Origin: Candidatus Palauibacter scopulicola
Lineage (GTDB): Bacteria; Gemmatimonadota; Gemmatimonadetes; Palauibacterales; Palauibacteraceae
DNA length: 64,000 bases
Direction: 5' to 3'
NCBI RefSeq assembly: GCF_947581915.1
Contig: NZ_CANPWG010000030.1
Location: 1 to 64,000, forward strand
In this document: positions 17,732 to 25,994 of the stretch, piece after piece
How positions within the stretch are numbered: the stretch's first letter is position 1
Layout: every line of letters starts with the position of its first letter
Made by a program: the position numbers and the translations under genes
Notes under the pieces: model-generated
What the model was told of the DNA's origin: nothing
The model's database searches: none
What the model saw: the letters and a program-made list of their open reading frames with translations, nothing else

Positions 17732-18645
17732 CCTGACGCGGCCACCGTGCCCGCCGCGGCGAGGCTCGCCGTCCGCTCCGCCGACCTCACGGTGTTCCGG
17801 AGGAGCATGGCGATCGTCATCGGCCCCACACCGCCGGGGACCGGAGTGATCCAGCTCGCGCGCTCCGCCGCCTCGTCGAACGCCACGTCGCCGACGAGCC
17901 GATAGCCTCGTTCCGTCGTCGGATCCTCCACCCGGTTCACGCCCACATCGATCACGACGGCGCCCTCCCGCACCATGTCGCCGCGGACGATGCCGGGGAC
18001 GCCGACGGCGACGATGAGGATCTCCCCCTGACGCGTCACGGCGCCGAGGTCGGCGGTCCGGCTGTGGGCCACGGTCACCGTGGCGTTCGCCCCGGGTTCC
18101 TTCTGCAGCATGATCTGGGACATCGGCATGCCGACGATGTTCGAGCGACCGACGATGACGACGTGGGCGCCGGACGTCTCCACGCCCGTTCTCCGGATGA
18201 GTTCCTGCACGCCGGCGGGGGTGGCGGGTCGGAAGGCGCTCGCGTCCCCCTGGGACATTCGCCCCTGGTTCACGGGATGGAACCCGTCGACATCCTTGCC
18301 GGGGTCGATCCTCTCCGTCACCTCGCGTTCATCGAGGTGTCGAGGCAGGGGGAGCTGCACGAGAATCCCGTGGATCGCCGGATCGGCGTTCAGGTCGTCT
18401 ACGATGCCGAGGAGTTCCGAGCGGCCGATGTCGGCGGGCGGCTTGATGTCGCGGGCGTGGATTCCGGCCTCTTCGCAGGCCCGCGTCTTCATCCGCACGT
18501 AGACCTGCGAGGCGGGATCCTCGCCGACGAGGACGACACCGAGGCCGGGCCGGATCCCCCGCTCCGCAAGGGCCCGCGTGCGTTCCGCCACTTCCGCCCG
18601 GATCTCGGCCGCGATCCGCTTCCCGTCGATGAGCTGCGCCGTCAT
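17728..18645 (-). CDS. folD: Methylenetetrahydrofolate dehydrogenase/cyclohydrolase
   Basis: 305 residues. Bifunctional one-carbon enzyme interconverting 5,10-methylene-, methenyl- and 10-formyl-tetrahydrofolate. The catalytic Lys sits in VYVRMKTRACEEAGI; QLPLPRHLD and the NADP-binding GRSNIVGMPM are present. The ATG is preceded by GGAGA. First gene of the folD-xseA-xseB-ispA-nadK-recN run, all overlapping or within a few bases; it follows rny by 27 bases and could be read through from it. Confidence 0.96.
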   Translation of the reverse strand: MTAQLIDGKRIAAEIRAEVAERTRALAERGIRPGLGVVLVGEDPASQVYVRMKTRACEEAGIHARDIKPPADIGRSELLGIVDDLNADPAIHGILVQLPLPRHLDEREVTERIDPGKDVDGFHPVNQGRMSQGDASAFRPATPAGVQELIRRTGVETSGAHVVIVGRSNIVGMPMSQIMLQKEPGANATVTVAHSRTADLGAVTRQGEILIVAVGVPGIVRGDMVREGAVVIDVGVNRVEDPTTERGYRLVGDVAFDEAAERASWITPVPGGVGPMTIAMLLRNTVRSAERTASLAAAGTVAASG

Positions 18646-18672
18646 CCATTCTCTCCGCTGTTCGCGTGGTTG

Positions 18673-20244
18673 TTAGCGTGCGAAGTCCACGGTTCGCGAC
18701 TCTCGCACGACGACGACCTTGATCTGCCCCGGATATTGCAACTCGTTCTCGATGCGGCGGGCCGTCCGCTCCGACAGCCTCGCCATCTCCTCGTCGGAGA
18801 CCCTGTCCGGAGTCACCATGATCCGGATCTCCCGCCCCGCCTGGATCGCGTAGACCTTCTCGACCCCGTCCCAGGAACTCGCGATCTCCTCCAATTTCTC
18901 CAATCGCTTCACGTAGTGCTCAAACGACTCCCGCCGGGCGCCGGGGCGGGCGCCCGAGATCGCGTCCGCCGCCGTGACGAGGAAGGTCTCCGGATAGCGG
19001 GCGGGCTCCTCGCCGTGGTGCGCGCGGATCGCGTTCAGCACCCCGTCCTTCTCGCCGCACTGCTTGCACAGATCGTAGCCGATCTCGACGTGGCTCCCCT
19101 CCTTCTCGTGCGTGAGCCCCTTGCCGATGTCGTGCAGCAGGCCCATTCGCTTCACCAGTTGCGCATCGAGCGACAGCTCCGCCGCCATCGTCGCGCCGAT
19201 GAGCGCGACCTCGTGCGCGTGCTGCAACTGGTTCTGGCCGTAGCTGGTCCGGAAGCGGAGGACGCCGAGGACTTCGCGGAGCTTCGGATGCAGGTCGTGG
19301 ATGCCGAGTTCGTACAGGACCTCGTCGGCCGCCTGCCGCATCGTCGTCTGGACATCTTCCCGCGCCTTCTCCACGACCTCCTCGATGCGGCCGGGGTGGA
19401 TCCGGCCGTCGCCGACGAGGCGGTCCATCGCCAGCCGCGCGACCTCGCGGCGGACGGGATCGAAGCAGGAGAGGATGACGGCCTCGGGCGTATCGTCCAC
19501 CACGACGTCGACGCCGGTGGCCGCCTCGAAGGAGCGGATGTTCCGGCCCTCGCGCCCGATGATCCGGCCCTTCATGTCGTCGCTGGGGAGCGTAACGACC
19601 GAGACGGCCGCTTCGGAGGAGTGATCGACGGAGAGCTTTTCGATCGCCTGGGAGATGATCTTGCGGGCTTCCCGTTCGGCCTCGGTCCGGGCCCGCTCGG
19701 TGACCTCCCGCACGTGTTGCGCGGCGTCCGCGCGCGCCTGGTCGCGAATCTGGCCCACCAGCTCGCGGCGCGCGGCTTCCCGGCTGATGCCCGCGATCTC
19801 CTCGATGCGCCTTCCGAGTTCCCGTTCGCGGTCGACGAGTTCCTTCGCCCGCGTGTCGAGCTCGCCGCGCTCCGCCTCGATCTGCTCGCGGCGGCGATCC
19901 ACCCGCTCCTGCCGCTGGTCGATCTTCTCGAGCTTCCGCTCGAGCGTCTCGCTCCGCTCCAGCGTCCGCTGCTCCAGCCGCTCCAACTCGGCGCGCCGGC
20001 GCTCCGCTTCCCGGGCCGATTCCTCCCGGAGCCGCTGCGCCTCCTCGCGCCCCGCCAGTTCCGCCGCCTTGCGGAGACTGCCCGCCTCCAGCTTCGCGGA
20101 CTCGATGATGTTCCGGCCGTCGCTCTCGAGGCGGCCGCGCGCCCGGCGCAGTCCCCGCCGCTCGATCAGGATCCCCGCGACGCCCCCCGCCACGAGACCC
20201 GCGATGGCCAGCAGCATCATCGGCACGGTGATGGATTCCAGCAT
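18673..20244 (-). CDS. rny: Ribonuclease Y
   Basis: 523 residues from the ATG at 20244 (GGAG seven bases upstream). An N-terminal membrane helix (MLESITVPMMLLAIAGLVAG) is followed by a long Arg/Glu coiled coil (about 25-215). A KH domain has the motif GRIIGREGRNIRSFE, the HD phosphohydrolase domain has HDIGKG, and the C-terminal domain is conserved. An endoribonuclease that starts mRNA decay at the membrane. A farther ATG at 20301 would place the start inside the terminator hairpin just upstream and is rejected. Confidence 0.96.
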   Translation of the reverse strand: MLESITVPMMLLAIAGLVAGGVAGILIERRGLRRARGRLESDGRNIIESAKLEAGSLRKAAELAGREEAQRLREESAREAERRRAELERLEQRTLERSETLERKLEKIDQRQERVDRRREQIEAERGELDTRAKELVDRERELGRRIEEIAGISREAARRELVGQIRDQARADAAQHVREVTERARTEAEREARKIISQAIEKLSVDHSSEAAVSVVTLPSDDMKGRIIGREGRNIRSFEAATGVDVVVDDTPEAVILSCFDPVRREVARLAMDRLVGDGRIHPGRIEEVVEKAREDVQTTMRQAADEVLYELGIHDLHPKLREVLGVLRFRTSYGQNQLQHAHEVALIGATMAAELSLDAQLVKRMGLLHDIGKGLTHEKEGSHVEIGYDLCKQCGEKDGVLNAIRAHHGEEPARYPETFLVTAADAISGARPGARRESFEHYVKRLEKLEEIASSWDGVEKVYAIQAGREIRIMVTPDRVSDEEMARLSERTARRIENELQYPGQIKVVVVRESRTVDFAR

Positions 20245-20273
20245 CGCCAGACTCCACTCCTCGAACCATCTAT

Positions 20274-20305
20274 GAACAAAAAAACCGGCGGACTCATCCA
20301 CCGGT
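20274..20305 (-). terminator. Rho-independent terminator between zapA and rny
   Basis: Reading the minus strand, ACCGGTGGA pairs with TCCGCCGGT (nine pairs, one G-U) across the loop TGAG, followed at once by seven T. It ends 30 bases before the rny start, so it closes a transcript coming from zapA or from a small RNA in the gap. Confidence 0.85.
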
Positions 20306-20518
20306 GCATGCCGCTCAGATCGGACGGAACGATGCGCTCCGGCCGATCATCTATCTGAAGCTGGGGCCACGCTCTTGCGAAGCCGCCTTACGGACAGCAC
20401 AACACCGATTCCCGCTAACTCAGGTCAGGAAACGTTGCTCCGGAATCTGCACGCCGCAAGCGGAGGGTCGTCACCCATCGAACGGCCGGACTCCGGTTCG
20501 GCCGAAGCGACGAAGGAC
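20306..20518 (-). ncRNA. Structured RNA candidate between zapA and rny (6S-like by position)
   Basis: About 210 non-coding bases lie between the zapA stop and a strong intrinsic terminator. The minus strand can form a hairpin GATCGG-C-CGG ... CCG-T-CCGATC (20316-20349 region) and a second imperfect stem around TTTCC/GGGAA near 20410-20435. zapA immediately upstream of the 6S RNA gene (ssrS) is a conserved arrangement in many bacteria, so 6S RNA is the first guess. I could not demonstrate the single central bubble of 6S RNA by eye, so the identity is unproven and the 5' end is unknown. Confidence 0.4.
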
Positions 20519-20824
20519 CTACGGCGCGGTATTGCCTGCGATGGATTCAAGCCGGTCGGTCACCTCCGTGACTCGCGCCGCGACGGCGGCCGTGAGCTGC
20601 TCGACCTCGCTGCGGGCCTGGAGGAGTTCATCGGTAATCTCGAGGGCGGCAAGGATCGCGGCGCGGTGGGGTTCGGCCACACCCGTCATGTGCGCGCGTT
20701 GAATCGCGTCATCCACGTACTTCGCGCACGCCCGTGTGTGCGCCTCGCCCCGGTCCGTCCGAATCCGGTATCGACCGCCGAAGATCGTCACGCCGATCGG
20801 GGGTGAATCATCCGCTGAAGTCAT
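20519..20824 (-). CDS. zapA: Cell division protein ZapA
   Basis: 101 residues. An N-terminal beta segment (PIGVTIFGGRYRIRTD) and a C-terminal coiled coil (about 60-98) match the small FtsZ-ring-associated ZapA family, which crosslinks FtsZ filaments at midcell. Its ATG overlaps the stop of the upstream coiled-coil gene by four bases. Confidence 0.88.
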   Translation of the reverse strand: MTSADDSPPIGVTIFGGRYRIRTDRGEAHTRACAKYVDDAIQRAHMTGVAEPHRAAILAALEITDELLQARSEVEQLTAAVAARVTEVTDRLESIAGNTAP

Positions 20825-21081
20825 ACTTCATCCTCCACATGAGCGAGGCGATTGCGCAGTCGCACGGCCTTTTCCCTGGCCTTGGCCAGCAACTCGCGCA
20901 GGCGGCGGTTCTCCGCCGTCACCGCCTTGAATCGCTCTTCGATGTCGGGGGTCGCCGGTCCACTCGTGCGGACGACCCGGGCTTCCTCCCAATGGGTCTC
21001 GACCCTGCCCGCCGCCCGAGAGAGGCGGTCGAGCAGACGTTCGACTTCCCGTTGCCGGTCAGGACCTCCGGATTCTGGCAC
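20821..21081 (-). CDS. Small coiled-coil protein, ZapB-like
   Basis: 86 residues from a GTG at 21081 that lies inside the 3' end of pheT (23-base overlap), with GGAG ten bases upstream. The sequence is nearly all charged helix (DIEERFKAVTAENRRLREL and LAKAREKAVRLRNRLAHVE), the size and character of ZapB or similar division coiled coils. The GTGA/ATGA-style packing with pheT before and zapA after makes a functional link with ZapA likely. No ATG start exists in this frame, so gene callers may extend it wrongly into pheT. Confidence 0.7.
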   Translation of the reverse strand: MPESGGPDRQREVERLLDRLSRAAGRVETHWEEARVVRTSGPATPDIEERFKAVTAENRRLRELLAKAREKAVRLRNRLAHVEDEV

Positions 21082-23536
21082 CGAACCGTTTCTCCAGGGC
21101 TTTGGAAAGGGCGGACATCTCCGATTCGACGTCCCGATCCGTGAGCGTACGGTCGGGAGCCCGGAAGCGAAACGTCCATGCCAGACCGAGGCGGCCACCC
21201 TCGATCTCTTCGCCCGAGTAGACGTCGAAGAGGCGGACGTCACGCAGGAGATGGGACGTCGCTTCTCTCGCCGCGCGCTCGATGTCCGCGGCGGGCACGC
21301 CGCGCGGCACCGTCATCGAGAGGTCCCGGCGCACGGCCGGAAACGGCGACGTTTTCCGATAGGCGGGCACCGTCCGACCCTCGACGGCGGCGAGATCGAA
21401 CTCGAGGGCGAAGGCGGGTGCGGCCCACGGAGGCGCGTCGAGGGACGCGCCTTCCACGGCCCCCGCGACGCCGATCACGCGGCCGTCCTTCACTGCGCGG
21501 AACCCTCCGGGGGAAAGCCACGGCCCCATGAGAGACGTCCCGTCTTCCGGCGCGTCCGCGACACCCTCGAGCGGCTCCAGCGTCGCCCCGCACAGACGAT
21601 CCGCGAACGACCCGGCGATCTCCTTGAGATCCCACAGGTCGAAGTCGAGCCCCGGCCCCGACCAGTGATCGGGACGCCGGGCTCCGGCGACGACGGCCCC
21701 CACTCGGCCGGACTCCTCGAAACGGCCGGTCCCGGCCTCCTCCTCTTCCGGTCCGGCCCCGTATCCGAAAACGGTGCCGAGTTCGAACAGGCGCACGTTG
21801 CGGTTGCCGCGCGCATAGTTGTGTTCCAGCCGCCGCAGCAGCACGGGGACCATGGCCGAGCGAAGGCAACTCTCCTCGGCCGAGAGCGGGTTCGGCACCG
21901 AGACGACGGCGCGATTCCCCCGGAAATCCTCCGGCATGAAGCTCAGGCTGCGCGCTTCGAGGAGTCCGCGTCCGGTGAGTGACTCCCGCACTCGGGCCGC
22001 TTTTTCGACCCGTGGATCCGCCGGTACCGCGCTGGGCCGGAACCTGCGGTCCTGGCCCGGCGCGGCGTCATAGCCGACGCGGCGGGCGACTTCCTCCACG
22101 AGATCGATCTCCCGGGCGACGTCGGTGCGCCACCCGGGCACGGCGACGCGCAGCAGGTCGGCGGGGCCGTTCGCGCCATCGCCGCCGTCCGCGCCGGGGA
22201 GGGCCTCGAAGCCGATCGGCGCGAGCGCCGCGCGGACCGCCGCCCCGTCGAGGCCGAAGCCGAGGACCTGGTTCACGCGGCTCACGCGAACGTCGATCGG
22301 CGGGGCCGGCGCCGGGGCCGGGCCCGCACGGATGCCGATGACGTCCGCCTCGCCGCCAGCCGTCGCGAGAATGAGTTCCACGCAGCGCGCGAGCGCCCGC
22401 TCCTGGGCGTGGACATCGATCCCCCGCTCGAAGCGGTAGGACGCGTCGGTGGAGAGCCCGGCACCGGTGCGGGTCCGCCGCACGCCGGCCGGATCGAATG
22501 ACGCGCACTCGATGAGCAAGTCGACCGTGTCCCCCGTCACCTCCGTGTCGAGTCCGCCCATCACACCCGCGAAGGCGATGGCGCGATCGCGATCCGCGAT
22601 CACGGTCTGGCCGGGCGTCAGCTTGTGCTCCTGGCCATCGAGCGTCGTCAGCGGCTCTCCCGCCACGGCCGCACGCACGCGGATCTCCGATCCGCCCAGC
22701 CGCGCGAGATCGAAGGCGTGCAGAGGCTGGTTCAGTTCGTGGAGGACGTAGTTCGTCGCGTCGACCACGTTGCTGATCGGACGCGCTCCCACCGCGAGGA
22801 GCCGGCCCGCTAGCCACGGCGGCGACGGCCCGACCCGGACCCCCCGGATAACGGCGGCCATGTAGCGGGGACACCGGTCGAGATCCTCGATGCGGACCGT
22901 GACGCCGGCGCCGCTCGCCTCGGACTCGCCGTCCCGCCACTCGGGCGACCACACCGGTCCCCCGAAGTCGCGCGGCGCCGGAGGCCCTCCCACCTCCCGC
23001 GCGACACCCATGTGGCAAGCGAGGTCGACCCGGTTCGGATTGAGGTCCAGCGTGAGACGCGTGTCGGGCAGGCCCAGCGCCGCCGCGAGCGGCGTTCCCG
23101 GCTCGAGCCCGTCCGCGAGACGCATGATGCCCCCCTTGTCGCGGCCCAGCTCGAGTTCGGCCTCCGAGCACAGCATGCCGTGACTCAACTCGCCGCGAAT
23201 CGTCCGGCTCTCGATGCGGAAGCCGGCGGGGAGTTCGCCGCCGGGCGCCACATGCGGATAGAAGCCTCCGGTGGCGATGACGGGTGCCCCGCACACCACG
23301 TCGAGCACCTCGCCGGCGCCCCGGTCCACCCTGCACAGCGTGAGGCGGTCCGCGTTCGGGTGCGGACGGGTCTCGAGGACGCGGGACACGACGATCCCGT
23401 CCAACCCCCCGCCCACGGTTTCGATCTTCTCCACCGCGGCGGCGGTCATCGTCAGGCGCTCGGCCAGGACCCGCGGGTCGCGCAACTCCCCGCGCAGTCC
23501 GGCCAGTTCGTCGATCCAGTTGAACGAGATGTTCAT
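21059..23536 (-). CDS. pheT: Phenylalanine-tRNA ligase beta subunit
   Basis: 825 residues. In order: N-terminal domain beginning [18 protein letters not shown]/tRNA-binding domain (about 40-150, GIVVSRVLETRPHPNADRL), B3/B4 editing domain (about 210-370), B5 DNA-binding-fold domain, the catalytic-like core (NPLSAEESCLRSAMVPVLLR) and the C-terminal ferredoxin-fold anticodon-binding domain (KTSPFPAVRRDLSMTVPRGV). Forms the alpha2-beta2 enzyme with PheS. The ATG overlaps the pheS stop by four bases. Confidence 0.97.
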   Translation of the reverse strand: MNISFNWIDELAGLRGELRDPRVLAERLTMTAAAVEKIETVGGGLDGIVVSRVLETRPHPNADRLTLCRVDRGAGEVLDVVCGAPVIATGGFYPHVAPGGELPAGFRIESRTIRGELSHGMLCSEAELELGRDKGGIMRLADGLEPGTPLAAALGLPDTRLTLDLNPNRVDLACHMGVAREVGGPPAPRDFGGPVWSPEWRDGESEASGAGVTVRIEDLDRCPRYMAAVIRGVRVGPSPPWLAGRLLAVGARPISNVVDATNYVLHELNQPLHAFDLARLGGSEIRVRAAVAGEPLTTLDGQEHKLTPGQTVIADRDRAIAFAGVMGGLDTEVTGDTVDLLIECASFDPAGVRRTRTGAGLSTDASYRFERGIDVHAQERALARCVELILATAGGEADVIGIRAGPAPAPAPPIDVRVSRVNQVLGFGLDGAAVRAALAPIGFEALPGADGGDGANGPADLLRVAVPGWRTDVAREIDLVEEVARRVGYDAAPGQDRRFRPSAVPADPRVEKAARVRESLTGRGLLEARSLSFMPEDFRGNRAVVSVPNPLSAEESCLRSAMVPVLLRRLEHNYARGNRNVRLFELGTVFGYGAGPEEEEAGTGRFEESGRVGAVVAGARRPDHWSGPGLDFDLWDLKEIAGSFADRLCGATLEPLEGVADAPEDGTSLMGPWLSPGGFRAVKDGRVIGVAGAVEGASLDAPPWAAPAFALEFDLAAVEGRTVPAYRKTSPFPAVRRDLSMTVPRGVPAADIERAAREATSHLLRDVRLFDVYSGEEIEGGRLGLAWTFRFRAPDRTLTDRDVESEMSALSKALEKRFGARIRRS

Positions 23537-24567
23537 GCGAACTGCTGTAAGAAGCTCATCTCCCCCTCATAGAGGAGCCGCATGTCGGGGATCCCGTGCC
23601 GCACCATCGCGATGCGGGCCGGTCCCATCCCGAATGCATAGCCCGTGTAGCGCTCCGGGTCGTAGCCCACGGCCTCGAACACCGAGGGATCCACCATCCC
23701 ACTTCCCATGATCGTGATCCAGCCCGTGCGCTTGCAGGTCGAGCAGCTGCTGCCGGCGCACACCGTGCACGACACGTCCACCTCCGCCGAAGGCTCGGTG
23801 AAGGGATAGAAGGACGGCCGAAACCGGCTCTTCGTTCCCGGGCCGAAGAAGTGGTGCACGAAGTGCTCGATCGCGGCGCGGAACTCCACGAAATCCACGC
23901 CTTCGTCGACCGCGAGTCCCTCGATCTGCTCGAAGGCGGGAGCGTGCGAGGGGTCGAAGGAGTCGCGCCGGTACGCGAGCCCCGGCACGACGACGCGGAC
24001 GGGCGGCCGGAAGGCCTCCATCACGCGCGCCTGGACGGGCGAAGTGTGCGTCCGCAGCACGACATCCCTGTCCAGGTAGAAGGTGTCCATCATGTCCGCG
24101 GCAGGGTGATCGAGCGGGATGTTGAGCGCGGTGAAGTTGTACCACGTGGACTCGATCTCGGGGCCGAGCACGCTCGTGAAGCCGAGTTCGGCGAAGATCT
24201 CGCAGATCTCGTCGATGACCCGGGTCACCGGGTGCAGGCCGCCAACCCAGCGCCCGCGGGCGGGAAGGGTCAGGTCGATGCGGGCGCTCGGCCCGGCGGT
24301 GGCGCTCTCCAGCGCCTTCGCCCGCTCCTCGAGGGCGCCGCGCAGCACCGTCTTCACGGCGTTCGCGCGCTGACCGACGTCACGGCGGGCCGGGGGTTCG
24401 ACGGTGCCGATGAGGGACATGACGTCAGCCAGCTGACCGTTACGGCCCAGGTATTCGACGCGGGCGGACTCGAGCGCGGCGGAGTCCGCGGCCTCCCCGA
24501 TCGCGGTGAGCCCCTTCCCCTCGATAGCCGCGAGCCGATCGAGGAGAGACGCTCCGCCCGCGGTCAT
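23533..24567 (-). CDS. pheS: Phenylalanine-tRNA ligase alpha subunit
   Basis: 344 residues. N-terminal coiled coil (about 1-90) then the class II aminoacyl-tRNA synthetase core: motif 1 region [20 protein letters not shown], motif 2 region [13 protein letters not shown] and VYR-like [19 protein letters not shown], motif 3 [14 protein letters not shown]. The ATG at 24567 overlaps the rplT stop (ATGA). A Cys cluster ([19 protein letters not shown]) is inserted near residue 290; similar cysteine pairs occur in some PheS proteins. Confidence 0.97.
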   Translation of the reverse strand: MTAGGASLLDRLAAIEGKGLTAIGEAADSAALESARVEYLGRNGQLADVMSLIGTVEPPARRDVGQRANAVKTVLRGALEERAKALESATAGPSARIDLTLPARGRWVGGLHPVTRVIDEICEIFAELGFTSVLGPEIESTWYNFTALNIPLDHPAADMMDTFYLDRDVVLRTHTSPVQARVMEAFRPPVRVVVPGLAYRRDSFDPSHAPAFEQIEGLAVDEGVDFVEFRAAIEHFVHHFFGPGTKSRFRPSFYPFTEPSAEVDVSCTVCAGSSCSTCKRTGWITIMGSGMVDPSVFEAVGYDPERYTGYAFGMGPARIAMVRHGIPDMRLLYEGEMSFLQQFA

Positions 24568-24920
24568 GGGCCGTGCGCTTTGGCCACCTCGACGAGCTTT
24601 GTAAAGGCGGCCGGATCCCGGATGGCGAGGTCCGCGAGCACCTTGCGGTTGAGGTCGACGCCGGCGCTCTTCAGCCCGCTGACGAACCGGGAATACGAGA
24701 TACCGTTCTGCCGGGCCGCGGCGTTGATGCGGGCGATCCACAGGCGGCGAAAGTCGCGCTTCTTCCTGCGCCGGTCGACGTAGGCATAGGCCCAGCCGCG
24801 CTCGACGGAGTTCTTCGCCGTGCGATAGAGCTTGGACCGCGCCCCGAACTGGCCGCGGGCTTCCTTGAGGATCTTCTTCTTTCGACGGTTGCGTGCAACG
24901 CTGCTCGTCGCGCGTGGCAT
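24564..24920 (-). CDS. rplT: 50S ribosomal protein L20
   Basis: 118 residues, basic. Starts [20 protein letters not shown] and contains the signature [20 protein letters not shown]. Binds 23S rRNA early in 50S assembly and, in several bacteria, represses the infC-rpmI-rplT operon through its leader. Strong AGGAGGT six bases before the ATG. Confidence 0.98.
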   Translation of the reverse strand: MPRATSSVARNRRKKKILKEARGQFGARSKLYRTAKNSVERGWAYAYVDRRRKKRDFRRLWIARINAAARQNGISYSRFVSGLKSAGVDLNRKVLADLAIRDPAAFTKLVEVAKAHGP

Positions 24921-24992
24921 GACCGCACCTCCTGATTCCTGATGCTGAGACTGTCGGGTACTGTCCCGGGAATGGGCGAACGGGCGCCCGAA

Positions 24993-25187
24993 TCAGGTTC
25001 CCAGGAGCCGTTTCACCCGCTTCTCGTCCGCTTTCGCCACAAGGGTCCCCTGCCGGAGCCGACGCTTACGCTTGGGGCTCTTCTTCGTCAGGATGTGGCT
25101 GTGGTAGGCACGCCGGCGCCGGAACTTCCCGCTGCCGGTCTTTCGAAACCGCTTCGCGGCCGACCGGTTCGTTTTCATTTTCGGCAT
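24993..25187 (-). CDS. rpmI: 50S ribosomal protein L35
   Basis: 64 residues: [20 protein letters not shown], then the basic [19 protein letters not shown] core typical of bL35. Second gene of infC-rpmI-rplT. GGAG is ten bases upstream of the ATG. Confidence 0.98.
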   Translation of the reverse strand: MPKMKTNRSAAKRFRKTGSGKFRRRRAYHSHILTKKSPKRKRRLRQGTLVAKADEKRVKRLLGT

Positions 25188-25268
25188 CTTGCGTATGCTC
25201 CGGTTCAGCTCCGTCTCTTGCCGTCCGTGACGGAGTCGTCGTCTTGGAGTGTCAGCAGCCCGTGGCTG

Positions 25269-25781
25269 CTACGTGCGGTGCGGTCCCATCAGCATGGTCA
25301 TCGTGCGACCTTCGTGGGAGATGTCCGACTCCACCACCGCGATGTCCTCCAACTCGTCCTTCACCATCTCGAGGATCCGCCGCCCGCGTTCCGGGTGCGT
25401 GACCTCGCGGCCCCGGAACATGAGCGTGAATTTCACCTTGTCGCCATCGCCGAGGAACCTGCGCGCGTGCCGCATCTTGAAGTCGATGTCGTGCGCCTCG
25501 ATCTTCGGCCGCAGCTTCACTTCCTTGACGTGGATGATGTGCTGTTTCTTCTTCGCTTCCCGCGCCTTCCTCGCCTGCGCGTACTTGTACTTTCCGAAGT
25601 CCATGAGCCGGCAGACGGGCGGTCGCGCGGCAGGCGCAACCTCCACGAGGTCGAGCCCGCGTTCGGCCGCGAGGGCGCGAGCTTCGTCCGTCGCGACGAT
25701 GCCGAGCTGATTGCCCTCTTCGTCGATGAGCCGGATCGGGCTGATCCGGATCTTGTCGTTGACTCTGGGATCTCCGTTCAC
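25269..25781 (-). CDS. infC: Translation initiation factor IF-3
   Basis: 170 residues, a little short because the N-terminal extension is minimal. N-terminal domain signature VNDKIRISPIRLIDEEGNQL, linker RLMDFGKYKYAQARKAREAK, C-terminal domain with ALIMFRGRE-like FTLMFRGREVTHPERG. Binds the 30S subunit and proofreads initiator tRNA and start codons. The start is GTG with GAGGT just upstream; IF-3 genes often use rare start codons for autocontrol, but GTG alone does not show this here. An intrinsic terminator lies immediately upstream. Confidence 0.96.
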   Translation of the reverse strand: MNGDPRVNDKIRISPIRLIDEEGNQLGIVATDEARALAAERGLDLVEVAPAARPPVCRLMDFGKYKYAQARKAREAKKKQHIIHVKEVKLRPKIEAHDIDFKMRHARRFLGDGDKVKFTLMFRGREVTHPERGRRILEMVKDELEDIAVVESDISHEGRTMTMLMGPHRT

Positions 25782-25994
25782 TGCACCTCATAAGAAAAGC
25801 CCGGTTCGGCGACGGCCGACCGGGCACGAAGGCACGCCCCTCGGGAGGAGTGCACCATCGACCCGGCAGCAGCACGATTCCGTGCGCCGATAGGGTGGGG
25901 GCATCGCGGCCCCGCTTGTCAGTTTTTCAACGCCCGGAAAGTGCCCCCGAGCGCCCTCCCTGTCAACGACCGCCCGCGGGAGCACTGGTAGACG
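25782..25994 (-). promoter_or_regulatory. infC operon leader, probable attenuation region
   Basis: 213 non-coding bases between thrS and infC. A perfect -35 TTGACA (25961-25966) is followed 17 bases later by a weak -10 CACTTT. The transcript can form a hairpin around GGTGCAC/GTGCC (about 25830-25857) and then the terminator at 25791-25825. No T-box sequence was found. Autoregulation by L20, as known for other infC leaders, is the leading hypothesis but is not shown. Confidence 0.5.
25791..25825 (-). terminator. Intrinsic terminator just before the infC ribosome-binding site
   Basis: Minus strand: GCCCGGT-CGGC, loop CGTC, GCCG-A-ACCGGGC (11 pairs with one bulged A) followed by TTTTCTT. The T-tract ends about ten bases before the infC GTG, so it must be bypassed for infC expression from upstream; it either ends thrS transcripts or acts as an attenuator. 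Confidence 0.8.

Noticed and set aside
20244-20301. Longer rny starting at 20301
   Set aside because: The extra 19 residues overlap the terminator hairpin and there is a good ribosome-binding site at 20244.
25782-25994. T-box riboswitch upstream of infC or thrS
   Set aside because: No AGGGTGGNACCGCG-like sequence or specifier domain was found.
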